Below are positions 16,242 to 25,718 of a DNA stretch of 64,000 nucleotides, piece after piece. The notes under the pieces are model-generated. The model worked only from the letters and a program-made list of their open reading frames with translations. It had not been told where the DNA came from and did not search any database. Where the stretch lies: NCBI RefSeq assembly GCF_900157365.1, contig NZ_FUEZ01000004.1:1-64000 (forward strand). Direction: 5' to 3'. The first letter of the stretch is position 1, and every line of letters begins with the position of its first letter. The position numbers and the translations under genes are program-made. This DNA comes from Mycobacterium numidiamassiliense (GTDB lineage Bacteria > Actinomycetota > Actinomycetes > Mycobacteriales > Mycobacteriaceae).

Positions 16242-17642
16242 TCACGAGCCGTCCCGCCTGCCGGGTAGCGCCGACTGATAGTGGGCCTCCTCCGGCGGGG
16301 AAACCGGCCGGATCGGCAACTGGCGATGGCGCGGAGTGCTAATGACGTTGTGCCGCAATATCACCGGGTCGACGCCGGGGTGCCGGCCTAGATAGGTCGT
16401 CGCGTTGGGCCACGACACCTTGGCCTCCGGCCCGATCTCGGCGCCGATCAGGGTCGCGAACTCCTGAAAATGTGGTCCCAGGGTCACGGCCCCGCCCGCC
16501 GCCGCCGACCGGAGTGCGAACTGGGTAAACGCCCTGGCATCGCCCAAGTTCAGGCTCGCGTCGACGTTGTCGAACGGCATGTAGACCCGGTACTGGCTTG
16601 AAGTTTCGCCGACCAACACGCCCGCCGATCCGATCGGCAGCTGCCAGTGACGGCCGGGGACGTGGGTCTGGCCTTGCAGCGCGTCGCGCTGCCCCCCGGA
16701 CACTCGGGAAAACCCGCGCGGCCGTTTCGGCTTCGTCGCCGTTGTCAGCAACACCGTGGATCGCGGTGGCTTCCCGGGACCGATCCGCACCCTGGTGATG
16801 GTGTGGTCGGCGGGCACCGACCACCACACGTCCGGGCCGCCCGGCGCGGTGTATGCGGTGGTGAAATTGTCGTGGCCCTTGATTTTCGACCACTTCTCCC
16901 GCACGAAGCTGACTTCGGTGGCGTGGTCGAAGTCGTCAAAACTGCGCGCACACACCGCGTCCACACCGTTGCCGGCCAGTTGGTCGGCGATCCGCGTCGT
17001 CGAGGCCACCAGGTACCTGCACAGCCCCGTGACGCCGTTCGCGCGCCGTTGGGCCGACTTGCGGGCGAGCTGCGGATCGGCCCGCAGCATGACCCAGGTC
17101 CGCCGGAACGCCGGTGCCGGATCGTCGCCGATCACCTGCTGGTACAGGCTCACCACCTCGGGCGACGCGCTCTTGCCGACCCGGTGGCCGGCCGACACGA
17201 CATCGGCTTCCAAGTCGGGGCAGTGCACCGACAGCAGTCGTTCCAGCAGCCGGGTGTCCACCACATCGTCGGTCTGGGCCTTCCCATCGACGATGACCGT
17301 CGGCGTGAAGGGCCGCGGAATCAGTTCGATGATCGCGACCAGGTCCCTGCCCTGCCAGCGCACGGCTACGTGATCGCCAGGTTCCACGGTGGCGCCGACG
17401 TCCGGCTCGGAGGGGGGTTCCGGGGCCCTGCGGTGCCGAAACAGCCAGGCGAACATCGCCACGATCCAGCCGGTGATTCGCCGACCGCGATAGGTGACCG
17501 TGGCCACCAGAGCGGCCACCGCTACCAACGTCGGGCCCGCCCACTCGTAGTGCGTCCGGTAAAACAGCAGCAGGCAGAGCGGGGCCAGCGCGGCCGCCCA
17601 CAGGGCGTGACCGCTGGTGAACCGTAGCCGCAGGGATTTCAT
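16242..17642 (-). CDS. eccE1: EccE1, ESX-1 membrane complex component
   Basis: 466 residues (462 in M. tuberculosis Rv3882c). Two N-terminal transmembrane helices (about 12-50), then a cytosolic/peripheral domain with the conserved GDHVAVRWQG, IELIPRPFTPTVIVDG, ADVVSAGHRVG, YLVASTTRIADQLA and SFDDFDHATEVSFVREKWSKIKG (given by its ends), and the C-terminal LRHNVISTPRHRQLPI. EccE lies at the outer edge of the type VII core and is associated with MycP. The start lies 7 bases after the mycP1 stop, so the two are one transcript. The 223-base gap to espL holds no other gene. Confidence 0.95.
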   Translation of the reverse strand: MKSLRLRFTSGHALWAAALAPLCLLLFYRTHYEWAGPTLVAVAALVATVTYRGRRITGWIVAMFAWLFRHRRAPEPPSEPDVGATVEPGDHVAVRWQGRDLVAIIELIPRPFTPTVIVDGKAQTDDVVDTRLLERLLSVHCPDLEADVVSAGHRVGKSASPEVVSLYQQVIGDDPAPAFRRTWVMLRADPQLARKSAQRRANGVTGLCRYLVASTTRIADQLAGNGVDAVCARSFDDFDHATEVSFVREKWSKIKGHDNFTTAYTAPGGPDVWWSVPADHTITRVRIGPGKPPRSTVLLTTATKPKRPRGFSRVSGGQRDALQGQTHVPGRHWQLPIGSAGVLVGETSSQYRVYMPFDNVDASLNLGDARAFTQFALRSAAAGGAVTLGPHFQEFATLIGAEIGPEAKVSWPNATTYLGRHPGVDPVILRHNVISTPRHRQLPIRPVSPPEEAHYQSALPGRRDGS

Positions 17643-17649
17643 GGTTTCG

Positions 17650-18999
17650 TCAGTGCCGCTTCAACGCACGTCGGACCAATGCCGCCAGTCCCAGAGCCAC
17701 AATCAGGCCGATGATCGCGAGCGCCACCGCGTTGATCGGCCCGTGGTCGGGGCCCGGCACCGGCACCGGGGGGTGAATTCGGTCGACAGGAAACGCATTT
17801 CCCGGAGCGGAGCCCGCGGGTACATCCCACGTGAGTGCGGCGACCGCGTCGATGGTTCCCGCGCCGACGGAGTCGTCGACACCGCCTCCGGGATGCCGCG
17901 AGGTGGCGACGATCCGGTTCATGATCTGTGCCGGGGCCAGATCGGGAAAGCGTTGCCGCAACAACGCGGCCAGACCGGAGACGTACGCCGCGGCGAACGA
18001 CGTCCCGGCGATCGGCACCGGTCCCTCCTTGCCGGGCAGCGCATCCACGGGCTCGCCGAGGGGTCCGAGCGCAATGATGTTGTCGGCGGCCGCCGCGACG
18101 CTCACCCACGGTCCGTGCATCGAGAACTCGCTGGGAGCCCCGTTTTGCCCGACGCCCCCGACCGTCAGCACCAGCGGTGAGTACCACGCCGGCGTGACGA
18201 TCGTCTGGACCCCCAACCAGCCGTGTGGATCGGAGGCGATCGCCGGATCGGGCGGTGGATTCTGCGCACAATCGCCGCCGACGTTGCCGGCCGCCACGAC
18301 GACCACCGCGCCCTTGACGTTGACCGCGTAGTTGAGAGCTCCCCCTAGGGTGGACTCGTCGACCGGCTTTTTGACCTTGAAGCAGGCGGCCTCGCTGATG
18401 TTGATCACGCCGGCGCCGAGGTTTGCGGCGTGCACCACCGCGCGGGCCAGGCTGCGGATCGATCCGGCGGCAGGCGTCGCGTTGGGGTCACTCTGGTTGT
18501 TCTGCGTGTCCTTCGGCTCAAAGGCTTCCGAGGTCTGGCGTACGGAGATCAACCGCGCGTCGGGTGCGACTCCGACGAACCCGTCGGTGAGCGAGGGCCG
18601 CCCCGCGATGAGCGACGCGGTGAGCGTCCCGTGCGAATCACAATCGGACAGGCCGTTGCCGTCGGCGACGACGAAATCGCCGCCCGCCTCGGCCGGAACC
18701 CGCGGCGTTGCGTCCACGCCGGTGTCGATCACCGCGACCGTGACGCCGGCCCCGGTCGCGAACTTCTGGGCCTGGGTAATGCCAAGGTAGGTGTTGGGCC
18801 ACGGGGCATCGTGGAAATTGGTGCCCGGCAGGGTCAAGGGCGCCTTACAGACCCGCTTCTGTTCCAGCGGCTGGTCGGGCCCCGTCACATCGGGGGGCAC
18901 GGCACCGGCATCGATCGTGGGCGGAGAAACGGCCGCGGCGGGGGGCGCGCTGAGGAATACGAGTGATAGCGCCACCGTGATCAGGAAGATACGGTGCAC
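17650..18999 (-). CDS. mycP1: MycP1 mycosin, membrane-anchored subtilisin-like protease of ESX-1
   Basis: 449 residues (446 in M. tuberculosis Rv3883c). Signal peptide 1-23 (LSLVFLSAPPAAA), catalytic Asp92 in VIDTG, His123 in DSHGT and Ser334 in GTSFAAAYVSG, and a C-terminal transmembrane helix (AIIGLIVALGLAALV) followed by basic residues. The N-terminal extension wraps the active site in known structures. MycP1 sits in the periplasm, is needed for a stable ESX-1 complex and cleaves EspB. A 185-base gap separates its start from the end of eccA2, probably containing the mycP1-eccE1 promoter. Confidence 0.96.
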   Translation of the reverse strand: MHRIFLITVALSLVFLSAPPAAAVSPPTIDAGAVPPDVTGPDQPLEQKRVCKAPLTLPGTNFHDAPWPNTYLGITQAQKFATGAGVTVAVIDTGVDATPRVPAEAGGDFVVADGNGLSDCDSHGTLTASLIAGRPSLTDGFVGVAPDARLISVRQTSEAFEPKDTQNNQSDPNATPAAGSIRSLARAVVHAANLGAGVINISEAACFKVKKPVDESTLGGALNYAVNVKGAVVVVAAGNVGGDCAQNPPPDPAIASDPHGWLGVQTIVTPAWYSPLVLTVGGVGQNGAPSEFSMHGPWVSVAAAADNIIALGPLGEPVDALPGKEGPVPIAGTSFAAAYVSGLAALLRQRFPDLAPAQIMNRIVATSRHPGGGVDDSVGAGTIDAVAALTWDVPAGSAPGNAFPVDRIHPPVPVPGPDHGPINAVALAIIGLIVALGLAALVRRALKRH

Positions 19000-19184
19000 C
19001 GCCGGACACTCCGTTCGTCAAGCCGCAGCGCTGCCGTGGCGCGCCACGCATGGCCTCCCACATTTCGGGCCCGGGTGCATCTTAAGCATGCCGCGTGGCC
19101 GGTATGGGTGACTCCGCATTCTCCGGTGCCGGCGGCCGACGACTCCCGTGTCGGCCGAGGGTGGTCACCATCCGGGCGACTCCG

Positions 19185-21035
19185 TCAAAGCACTATCGGC
19201 ACATGCTTTTCCGCGCACGCATCCTTCACCGCGGCGAGGACGTCAGGGGTGCGCAGCGTCTGCAGGTCTTCGACGGTGACCGAACCCTTGTCGGTGCGGT
19301 GTTGCGCGGCCACGCGCGAGTCCCGCAGCCGCTCCGCGCGCTCGACCACATTGCGTGCGAACCGACCGTTCTGCATGGCATCGACACCGTGTGTGCCATC
19401 GGGCAGGCGGTAGGTCCGCAATGTCGCGCAGGCTGCCTTGAGTGCCTCGGCGGCGGCCGGCTCGAGGACGGTGGCGCGCGGCTTGCCGTAGCGAAGCGCG
19501 ATCTCCACCAGCTCGCCCGGCGAGTAGGACTCGAAACGCAGCTTGCGGTTGAACCGGCCCGCCAGACCCGGGTTGACCGTGAGGAATTCGTCGACTTCCT
19601 TCTCGTATCCGGCGCCGATGAAACAGAAGTCGAACCGGTGCACCTCGAGGGCCACCAGCAGCTGGTTGACCGCCTCCATGCCGATCATGTCCGGCCGCCC
19701 GTCCTGGTGGCGTTCCACGAGCGAGTAGAACTCGTCCATAAAGAGGATGCGGCCCATCGAACGGTCGATCAGTTCGTTGGTCTTCGGGCCCGAGGCCCCG
19801 ATGTGCTCCCCGCAGAAGTCGGACCGCTTGACCTCGACGATCTCGGGATGACGCACGATGCCGAGCCCGGCATAGATCTTTCCCAGCGCCTCGGCGGTGG
19901 TGGTCTTACCGGTGCCGGGCGGACCCACCAACAACATGTGGTTGGTCTGGTTGGCCAGGGGCAGGCCGGCGGCCTGACGCAGCGCCCGGACCTCGATCTG
20001 GTCCTCCAGTTCGGCGACCGCCCGTTTGACTTCGGTCAACCCGACCTGGTTGTCGAGCAGGGCGCGGCCCTCCTCCAGGAGTTCACCGCGCCGCCCCTTG
20101 TTGTCCTCTTCCGCGCGCTGCTGCGCGGACAGCTCGGTGGTCACATCCCATTTATTGGTGCGGGTTTCGATGGCGCCCTCGTCGGTGATCACCAGTTGCA
20201 GCGCGGGGTCGGCCAGCGCCTGCTTGGCTGATTCGATCAGCGCGCCGTTGATCGTCGCCTTGGAAAGCCAGACCTGGGCCTTGGGTTCGTCGCCGAGCTG
20301 GCGATGCGCCATCCCGCGCACATAGGCCAAGTCGGCCGCGATCAATGGGAAGTCGTTGGGATCGACTGCGGTGACGGCGGTTTCGATCTGCTGACGCCGC
20401 GACTCGGTCGGGCCACCGTATCCGCTGCGCAGCTCGACGCGGTCGGTCCACTCCAGCGCGACCCGCGCCTGACCGAGATGGGCCGCGGCATGCGCCGCCA
20501 ACGTACAGGTCGCCGCCGTGACCGCCGACATGATGATCGCCTGGGGCGGCAGGATCGCCGCAGCCGTCGAGATCACATCCGGCCACCGTTGGGTGGCGAA
20601 CATCAGATACGCCTCGATGTACTGCTTCCACTGATGGTTTTCCCAGGTGTCCAGCAGCGACGAATCCCGAAGCAGCGCTTCAGCTTTCTCATACTGGCGA
20701 TCGTCGATGAGCGCACTCGCCAGCGCCAGGCCGGCGTGGGAGGCCTCGGTTACCGAGATCGACAGGTACGGCCCCGCTTTGATCGGGGCGGACAAACGCG
20801 CGCCGAGCCGGTTGGTTTCGCGGTGCAGCCGCGTCCCGTATTCGTAGAGGTGCTGCACGGTCGACAACGACTCGTCACCCGCGGCGATACGGCCCAGCCA
20901 GGCGTCGGCCATCGACGGATCGACTTCCGTCGCCTCGCGAAACCGCAGCGCGGCCGCGGCGACATCGCCGTCGAGCAGAGCCATCGCCTGATCGAAGAAT
21001 TTTCGTGCGGCCGCAGGAGTGGTGCTGCTGGTCAT
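19185..21035 (-). CDS. eccA2: EccA2, ESX-2 AAA+ cytosolic ATPase
   Basis: 616 residues (619 in M. tuberculosis Rv3884c). The N-terminal about 280 residues form the TPR-like EccA domain (ATEVDPSMADAWLGRIAAGD). The C-terminal AAA+ module of the CbbX type has Walker A GPPGTGKTT, Walker B ILFMDEFY and the sensor region NPGLAGRFNRKLRF. EccA proteins act in the cytosol, probably releasing substrate from EspG chaperones. Its start overlaps the eccE2 stop by four bases (ATGA), so it is translated as the last gene of the ESX-2 operon. Confidence 0.95.
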   Translation of the reverse strand: MTSSTTPAAARKFFDQAMALLDGDVAAAALRFREATEVDPSMADAWLGRIAAGDESLSTVQHLYEYGTRLHRETNRLGARLSAPIKAGPYLSISVTEASHAGLALASALIDDRQYEKAEALLRDSSLLDTWENHQWKQYIEAYLMFATQRWPDVISTAAAILPPQAIIMSAVTAATCTLAAHAAAHLGQARVALEWTDRVELRSGYGGPTESRRQQIETAVTAVDPNDFPLIAADLAYVRGMAHRQLGDEPKAQVWLSKATINGALIESAKQALADPALQLVITDEGAIETRTNKWDVTTELSAQQRAEEDNKGRRGELLEEGRALLDNQVGLTEVKRAVAELEDQIEVRALRQAAGLPLANQTNHMLLVGPPGTGKTTTAEALGKIYAGLGIVRHPEIVEVKRSDFCGEHIGASGPKTNELIDRSMGRILFMDEFYSLVERHQDGRPDMIGMEAVNQLLVALEVHRFDFCFIGAGYEKEVDEFLTVNPGLAGRFNRKLRFESYSPGELVEIALRYGKPRATVLEPAAAEALKAACATLRTYRLPDGTHGVDAMQNGRFARNVVERAERLRDSRVAAQHRTDKGSVTVEDLQTLRTPDVLAAVKDACAEKHVPIVL

Positions 21036-22570
21036 GGTGTATCCACCGCTTCCAGCTCAGAAGTTCGCAGAACCATCGGTTCCGAGGATACGTAACGATT
21101 CTCGGCGCGGAACAACTCGACCTCCACCACATGGACATGGCCGCCGGCCGTCACTTCCACCGTCGCCGGGCCCGTCTGCGTGATCAACACATTGGCCGTC
21201 CCCCGGTACGGCTCGCCCGGTTCCCCCACCGAGATCAGGGTGTTCGGCCGCGGCGCCGGCGACAAAGTGCCGTCCACCACGCTGACCGTCGTGCCGGATA
21301 CCGGTTTCGCCTGGTCGGTGACGCCGACGTCCGGCATCCGAACACTGTTCCACCGCTGCATGTTTCGAGTGTGCACCGTAATCCGCTCGCCCGCACCGGC
21401 CAGCCGGATCACGAACCGCTTGGCCAGCGCGTCCTCGGCGGCGATGTGCACCCGACTGAACTCGCCCGCGTCGTCGAACGGCAGCAGCATCCGGTTGCCA
21501 CCCGCGACCTTGCCGAGCAGCACCCCCGACGGTCCGATGGGAACGATCAGCGGACCGCGCAGCACTCCACGGCGGATTCCGCGTAGCGGCGGCAGCGGCC
21601 CACACAGATTGGCGGCGAGGGCCTGCGCCTGCTCGCCCCGCAAGGTCCGCAACATCAGATTCAGCGGCGCCGTCGGCGGCTGGGCGGTCCGGGCCGTCAC
21701 GGTAGCCGTGGCGGTGCCGTCGCCGAAAAGCGTGACGTTCTGCACGATCCCGTCCGCGCGCGCCGACCACGCTTGCGCCAGTGACTCCGCGGTGATGTCG
21801 CCGGGCCGGTACCAGTAGGTGGTCAGCCAGCCGTTGTCGCCGCGCAGCGAGCGCCAGCGCCGGTTGGAAACCTCGAGCGCGGATCGGCCCAGTCGCCGCT
21901 CCATCTCGACGATGTCGGTGGCCGTGGCGACCTTCGCGCGGACGCCGTGCTGCCGCATGGCCGCACTGATCCGCTGCGCGGCCGCGAGCGTCGCCGTGCC
22001 GACCGAGGTCCGGTCCCGCAGCGCTTCGGCATTGTCGAGCGCCGGAGTTCGCACGATCAACCAGGTCTCGCGCTGGCCGGCATACGGCGGCGTGCCGATC
22101 AGGGTGTCGTACACCCGCGGATAGTCACCGGTGCTGCGCCGGCGCGCCCCCGCGCTGACGACGCTCAGCGAACCCAGCTTTAGGCCCAGGCTTTGATGCA
22201 GCAGGGGAACCAGCTCGGTGAGATCGAACGAGTTCTCCGTGTAGGTTGCCGTCGATCCGGTGAAAAGCGTTGGTGTATGCGCCTTTCCGAAGAGCTGGAC
22301 CGCGGCCACCGCAACGCCGTCCTGGTACCGGATGCCGCCACCGGCGCGGTCGTTGGCGACGGTCAGCGGCTCCGTCCAGTTGATCGGCCGACGACGCCGG
22401 AACCACAGGATCAACCACGACCACAGCGGCTGACCCCGCCACCGGACCACGCCGACGACCAGCCCGATCACCAATCCCACTGCAGCACCGATGTATTGAC
22501 CGAAGGCCCACCCCGCGAAGGCTGCGAAGAAGATGCCGACGATGATGGTCAGCTTCGTCCCGGACCTCAT
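21032..22570 (-). CDS. eccE2: EccE2, ESX-2 membrane complex component
   Basis: 512 residues from ATG 22570, which overlaps the mycP2 stop as ATGA; the frame is open further upstream, but only as the other strand-frame of mycP2. M. tuberculosis EccE2 (Rv3885c) is 537. Two N-terminal transmembrane helices (IIVGIFFAAFAGWAFGQYIG and the following hydrophobic run) precede a domain with WLIVRTPALDNAEAL, GDITAESLAQAW and VPIGPSGVLLGKV, the last shared in form with EccE1 (LPIGSAGVLVGE). It would pair with EccB2, EccC2 and EccD2, but eccB2 and eccC2 are absent from this locus. Confidence 0.93.
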   Translation of the reverse strand: MRSGTKLTIIVGIFFAAFAGWAFGQYIGAAVGLVIGLVVGVVRWRGQPLWSWLILWFRRRRPINWTEPLTVANDRAGGGIRYQDGVAVAAVQLFGKAHTPTLFTGSTATYTENSFDLTELVPLLHQSLGLKLGSLSVVSAGARRRSTGDYPRVYDTLIGTPPYAGQRETWLIVRTPALDNAEALRDRTSVGTATLAAAQRISAAMRQHGVRAKVATATDIVEMERRLGRSALEVSNRRWRSLRGDNGWLTTYWYRPGDITAESLAQAWSARADGIVQNVTLFGDGTATATVTARTAQPPTAPLNLMLRTLRGEQAQALAANLCGPLPPLRGIRRGVLRGPLIVPIGPSGVLLGKVAGGNRMLLPFDDAGEFSRVHIAAEDALAKRFVIRLAGAGERITVHTRNMQRWNSVRMPDVGVTDQAKPVSGTTVSVVDGTLSPAPRPNTLISVGEPGEPYRGTANVLITQTGPATVEVTAGGHVHVVEVELFRAENRYVSSEPMVLRTSELEAVDTP

Positions 22571-24240
22571 CGTTCCCGCCGGGCCCGAACGATCAGCGAG
22601 ACCACCGCGATCGCGGCCACGACGACACCGGCGAATACCAATGCCACGTTGCGGGCGCGGTGATCCGGCGGTGGTGGCGGCGGCAGCGGGTGCAGCACGC
22701 GGCTGGCCGCGCCGGGCGGGAGCTTGTCGCCGGGAGGCACATCGAACGTCAGCGCCGCAACCGGGTCGACGACGCCGTAGCCGACCTGATTGTCGACCCC
22801 ACGCGGCGGATTGTGTGCGGTCTGCAGAATGCGATTGATGATCTGATGCGCGGTGAGCCCCGGGTACTTGGCCCGCACCAACGCGGCCACCCCGCTGACA
22901 TACGCGGCGGAGAAGCTGGTGCCCCAGAACGGCATGTTCTTCTCGCCCGGACGGATCGGCGGGTAGGCGTTCACCGGTCCACCCGTCTCGGGGGACAACC
23001 CCATCACACCGACGCCGGGAGCGGCGGCGGCCACCCACGGTCCGGCCAGGCTCTTACTGATCGGTGCGCCGGTGTTGTCGACCGCGCCGACCGACAGCAC
23101 GTAGTCGGAGAACCACGACGGCGACGACACGGTCTTCACCTGGTGCCAGTCGCGGGGGTCCGACGCGTTCAGCGGGTCGAACGACGGGTTCTGGGCGCAG
23201 CCGTCTTCGCTGTCATTGCCCGCTGCGGCGACGATCAGCGCGTCCTTCACGGTCGCGGCGTACCACACGGCGGCACCGATGGCGCCCTGGTCCAGCGGAT
23301 CAGCAGCCGAAACACATGCTGTCACACTGACATTGATCACCTTGGCGCCCATGTTCGCCGCGTGCACGATGGCACTGGCCAGCGTCGCGATAGTCCCGGC
23401 CTTCTTGCGCCCCTCCATGTCACCGCCCCCGGGGTTCACCGGTTCGAAGGCCCGCGAGGACTGCCGGATGGAGATGACGACGGCGTGCGGCGCGACACCG
23501 ACGACCCCGTCGGGCGCACCCGGGGGTAGCGGCGGCACCTCTGGGTCGTCGGGCTGCCCGGGCACTGGATCGCCCGGTCCGTTGGACGGGGCGTCCGGTG
23601 GGGGTGGCGGCGGAGGCGGCGGCGCCACGGTCTGGGTGATCGTCACCGGCGACGGTGGTGGCGGGGGCGCGACCGGCGGCGGCGCTCCGCCCGGAGGTGG
23701 CGCTCCCGCGTCGGTCGGCGGTGGCCCCGCAGGCGGCGGGAACGCCGGGATGGCCGGCATCGGCGCGGGCATCGGAATCCCTTGTGGCGCTGCCCCGATC
23801 AGCGACGCCACGATGGTTCCATGCGCATCGCAATCGGAGAGGCCGTCGCCGCCCATGATGTAGTCACCGCCCGCGACGACCGGTAGCCGCCGGCTGGGAT
23901 TGATGCCGGTGTCGATGACGGCGACCGGCACCCCGTTCCCGGTCGAATACTGCCAGGCCTTGCCGATGTTCAGCATAGTGATCCCGGGCGCGAGCAGACC
24001 TACGTTCGGGTCGGCGACGGTGATCGTTCTGGCGCAGGCGAAGCTTTGCCGCATCGGCTGATCCGACACGGGCTTGCCGTCCGGCGGCACCCGCCCGGGG
24101 TCGACGGTCGGCGGCGGAATTGCTTGTGCCGCAGGCAGGCTCGCTATTGCGGCGACGAGCAGGCAGGTCAGTCCCGTCGCAGCGATCCGCTGCGACGCAG
24201 CCAGTAGAGCAGCCCACGCCGCGTCAACCATCCGGGTCAT
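22567..24240 (-). CDS. mycP2: MycP2 mycosin, subtilisin-like protease of ESX-2
   Basis: 557 residues from ATG 24240 (overlapping the eccD2 stop); M. tuberculosis MycP2 is 550. Signal peptide about 1-40 ending AAQA; catalytic Asp110 in VIDTG, His140 in DAHGT, and Ser in GTSFSAAYVSG near the C-terminus; then a transmembrane helix (VALVFAGVVVAAIAVVSLIV). The loop between the His and the middle of the catalytic domain is very long and Pro-rich (about 155-250), typical of MycP2 and probably surface exposed. All catalytic residues are intact, so the gene is not visibly decaying. Confidence 0.95.
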   Translation of the reverse strand: MTRMVDAAWAALLAASQRIAATGLTCLLVAAIASLPAAQAIPPPTVDPGRVPPDGKPVSDQPMRQSFACARTITVADPNVGLLAPGITMLNIGKAWQYSTGNGVPVAVIDTGINPSRRLPVVAGGDYIMGGDGLSDCDAHGTIVASLIGAAPQGIPMPAPMPAIPAFPPPAGPPPTDAGAPPPGGAPPPVAPPPPPSPVTITQTVAPPPPPPPPPDAPSNGPGDPVPGQPDDPEVPPLPPGAPDGVVGVAPHAVVISIRQSSRAFEPVNPGGGDMEGRKKAGTIATLASAIVHAANMGAKVINVSVTACVSAADPLDQGAIGAAVWYAATVKDALIVAAAGNDSEDGCAQNPSFDPLNASDPRDWHQVKTVSSPSWFSDYVLSVGAVDNTGAPISKSLAGPWVAAAAPGVGVMGLSPETGGPVNAYPPIRPGEKNMPFWGTSFSAAYVSGVAALVRAKYPGLTAHQIINRILQTAHNPPRGVDNQVGYGVVDPVAALTFDVPPGDKLPPGAASRVLHPLPPPPPPDHRARNVALVFAGVVVAAIAVVSLIVRARRER

Positions 24241-25718
24241 CGCATCCGCACCCAGGTGAACAAGCCGCCGATCCACGCGGCCAACGGCAGGGCCGCGATG
24301 ATCGCCGCTATCTCCACCCATTCCGCCGTCATCCGGACCAGCGGAGTGAACCTGGTGATGGGCACCAGTAGCGCCGCCAGCAGGCCGGCGCCGCCGAACC
24401 CGGCCAAGACCAGCACCCCCCACAACACCGGAAGCCCGGACGAAGCGGGCTCGTGCGCAACGTATTTGACGACGCCGACGCACAGTGCGGCCGCCGCCCC
24501 ACAAACCAGCGAGACGGCCTGGCGCTTGTCGGCGAACGCCCGCCCACGGCTGATGAAGATCAGCACGAAGAGCCCGGCCAGCACCGCGGCCGCCATGCTC
24601 CGGTCGCGGCCCGGCATCAGGGTGGCCCACACCGCGACGGGCAGCATCAGCGCGGCACCCACACAGATTCCCGTCAGGATGTTGTTGGCACGGACGGCCG
24701 CGATCGCGATCTGCGCGCCGCGCGGCGTGGTGTCGGTATTCACTTCCTCGTCGGCACCCTCGTCCACCGGCGACACCGCATCGACCGGCATACCCGCGCC
24801 GCGGCGGAACAGATCACGCCCGGTGATTGATCCGAAGTAGGGCGGCCGGATCCTGGCCACCCAGAGTGAGATCGTCGGCGACATCGTCAACAGCAACAGC
24901 AGGGCGACCAGGGTGCACATCCCCAGCCACTGCGCGGGAACCGGCCACCACATCCGGAATCCGGAGATAACCCCGCCCAGCCCGGTCACCGTCACCACGG
25001 TCGCCGCCACGTTGGCATGGCGCCCGGTCGCGGTCGCGAGTCCACACGTCAGCACCGCGCCCATCAGCGACCCGATGAATAGGATCGCGGCCCCGACGTG
25101 CCCCGGCGCACCGGCGGCGAAGCTCACCGTGAGCAGCGGCAGCGCGGTCCAGCCGAGCCCGTCCACCATGTCGGTTCGGCCCGGCCACCAACGCCACACC
25201 GCCCACGCTCCCCCGGCGATCAGCAGGCCGGACACACCGGTCACGATGGTCGGCAGCAACGAATCAGTCGATAAGCGTTGGCGCACAGCCAATCCCAGCC
25301 CTGTCATCGAGACCATCGCGAGAATGACCAGCGCGGTGTGCGCGGCCGTCTTTAAGGTGACCGGCTCGAACAGCGTCTTGCCGATCCGGGCGAGGCCGGT
25401 CGACAACGACTCGTACTGCGGCTCGAACGATTCGCCGGCCACCACGGGAACCAGGGTGAGCGTGGCGCCGTCCTCGACGCCGAGTTCGTCGAGCGTCTTG
25501 GTGACATCCAGCCGGACACCGTTGGCCTTGTGTAGTTCGTATCCGACCCCGGACTCCAGCCCGGTGAACCCCCGCCGCTTGAGTTCGTCGTTAAGTAGCT
25601 CGACGACGTTGTCGAGGAAGGCCTCGACGGGCACCGAGGCGGGGTATACCTGCGAGACCAGATGTTCTCCACAAACGACCGCAACCGCACAACGGGCCGG
25701 AAACGATACCTTCGCCAT
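24237..25718 (-). CDS. eccD2: EccD2, multispanning membrane component of ESX-2
   Basis: 493 residues (509 in M. tuberculosis Rv3887c). The N-terminal ubiquitin-like domain contains RCAVAVVCGEHL, VELLNDELKRRGF and GATLTLVPVVAGE. About eleven transmembrane helices follow from residue 130, with a cytosolic loop around DLFRRGAGMP. It ends ...GGLFTWVRMR. The start overlaps the upstream stop by one base (TAATG), and mycP2 starts inside its stop, so translation is coupled along the operon. The channel is expected to need EccB2 and EccC2, which are not encoded nearby. Confidence 0.94.
   Translation of the reverse strand: MAKVSFPARCAVAVVCGEHLVSQVYPASVPVEAFLDNVVELLNDELKRRGFTGLESGVGYELHKANGVRLDVTKTLDELGVEDGATLTLVPVVAGESFEPQYESLSTGLARIGKTLFEPVTLKTAAHTALVILAMVSMTGLGLAVRQRLSTDSLLPTIVTGVSGLLIAGGAWAVWRWWPGRTDMVDGLGWTALPLLTVSFAAGAPGHVGAAILFIGSLMGAVLTCGLATATGRHANVAATVVTVTGLGGVISGFRMWWPVPAQWLGMCTLVALLLLLTMSPTISLWVARIRPPYFGSITGRDLFRRGAGMPVDAVSPVDEGADEEVNTDTTPRGAQIAIAAVRANNILTGICVGAALMLPVAVWATLMPGRDRSMAAAVLAGLFVLIFISRGRAFADKRQAVSLVCGAAAALCVGVVKYVAHEPASSGLPVLWGVLVLAGFGGAGLLAALLVPITRFTPLVRMTAEWVEIAAIIAALPLAAWIGGLFTWVRMR

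Noticed and set aside
19185..21035. EccA1 of ESX-1
   Set aside because: The position next to eccE2 and sequence details match EccA2; eccA1 lies in the part of ESX-1 beyond the left edge.
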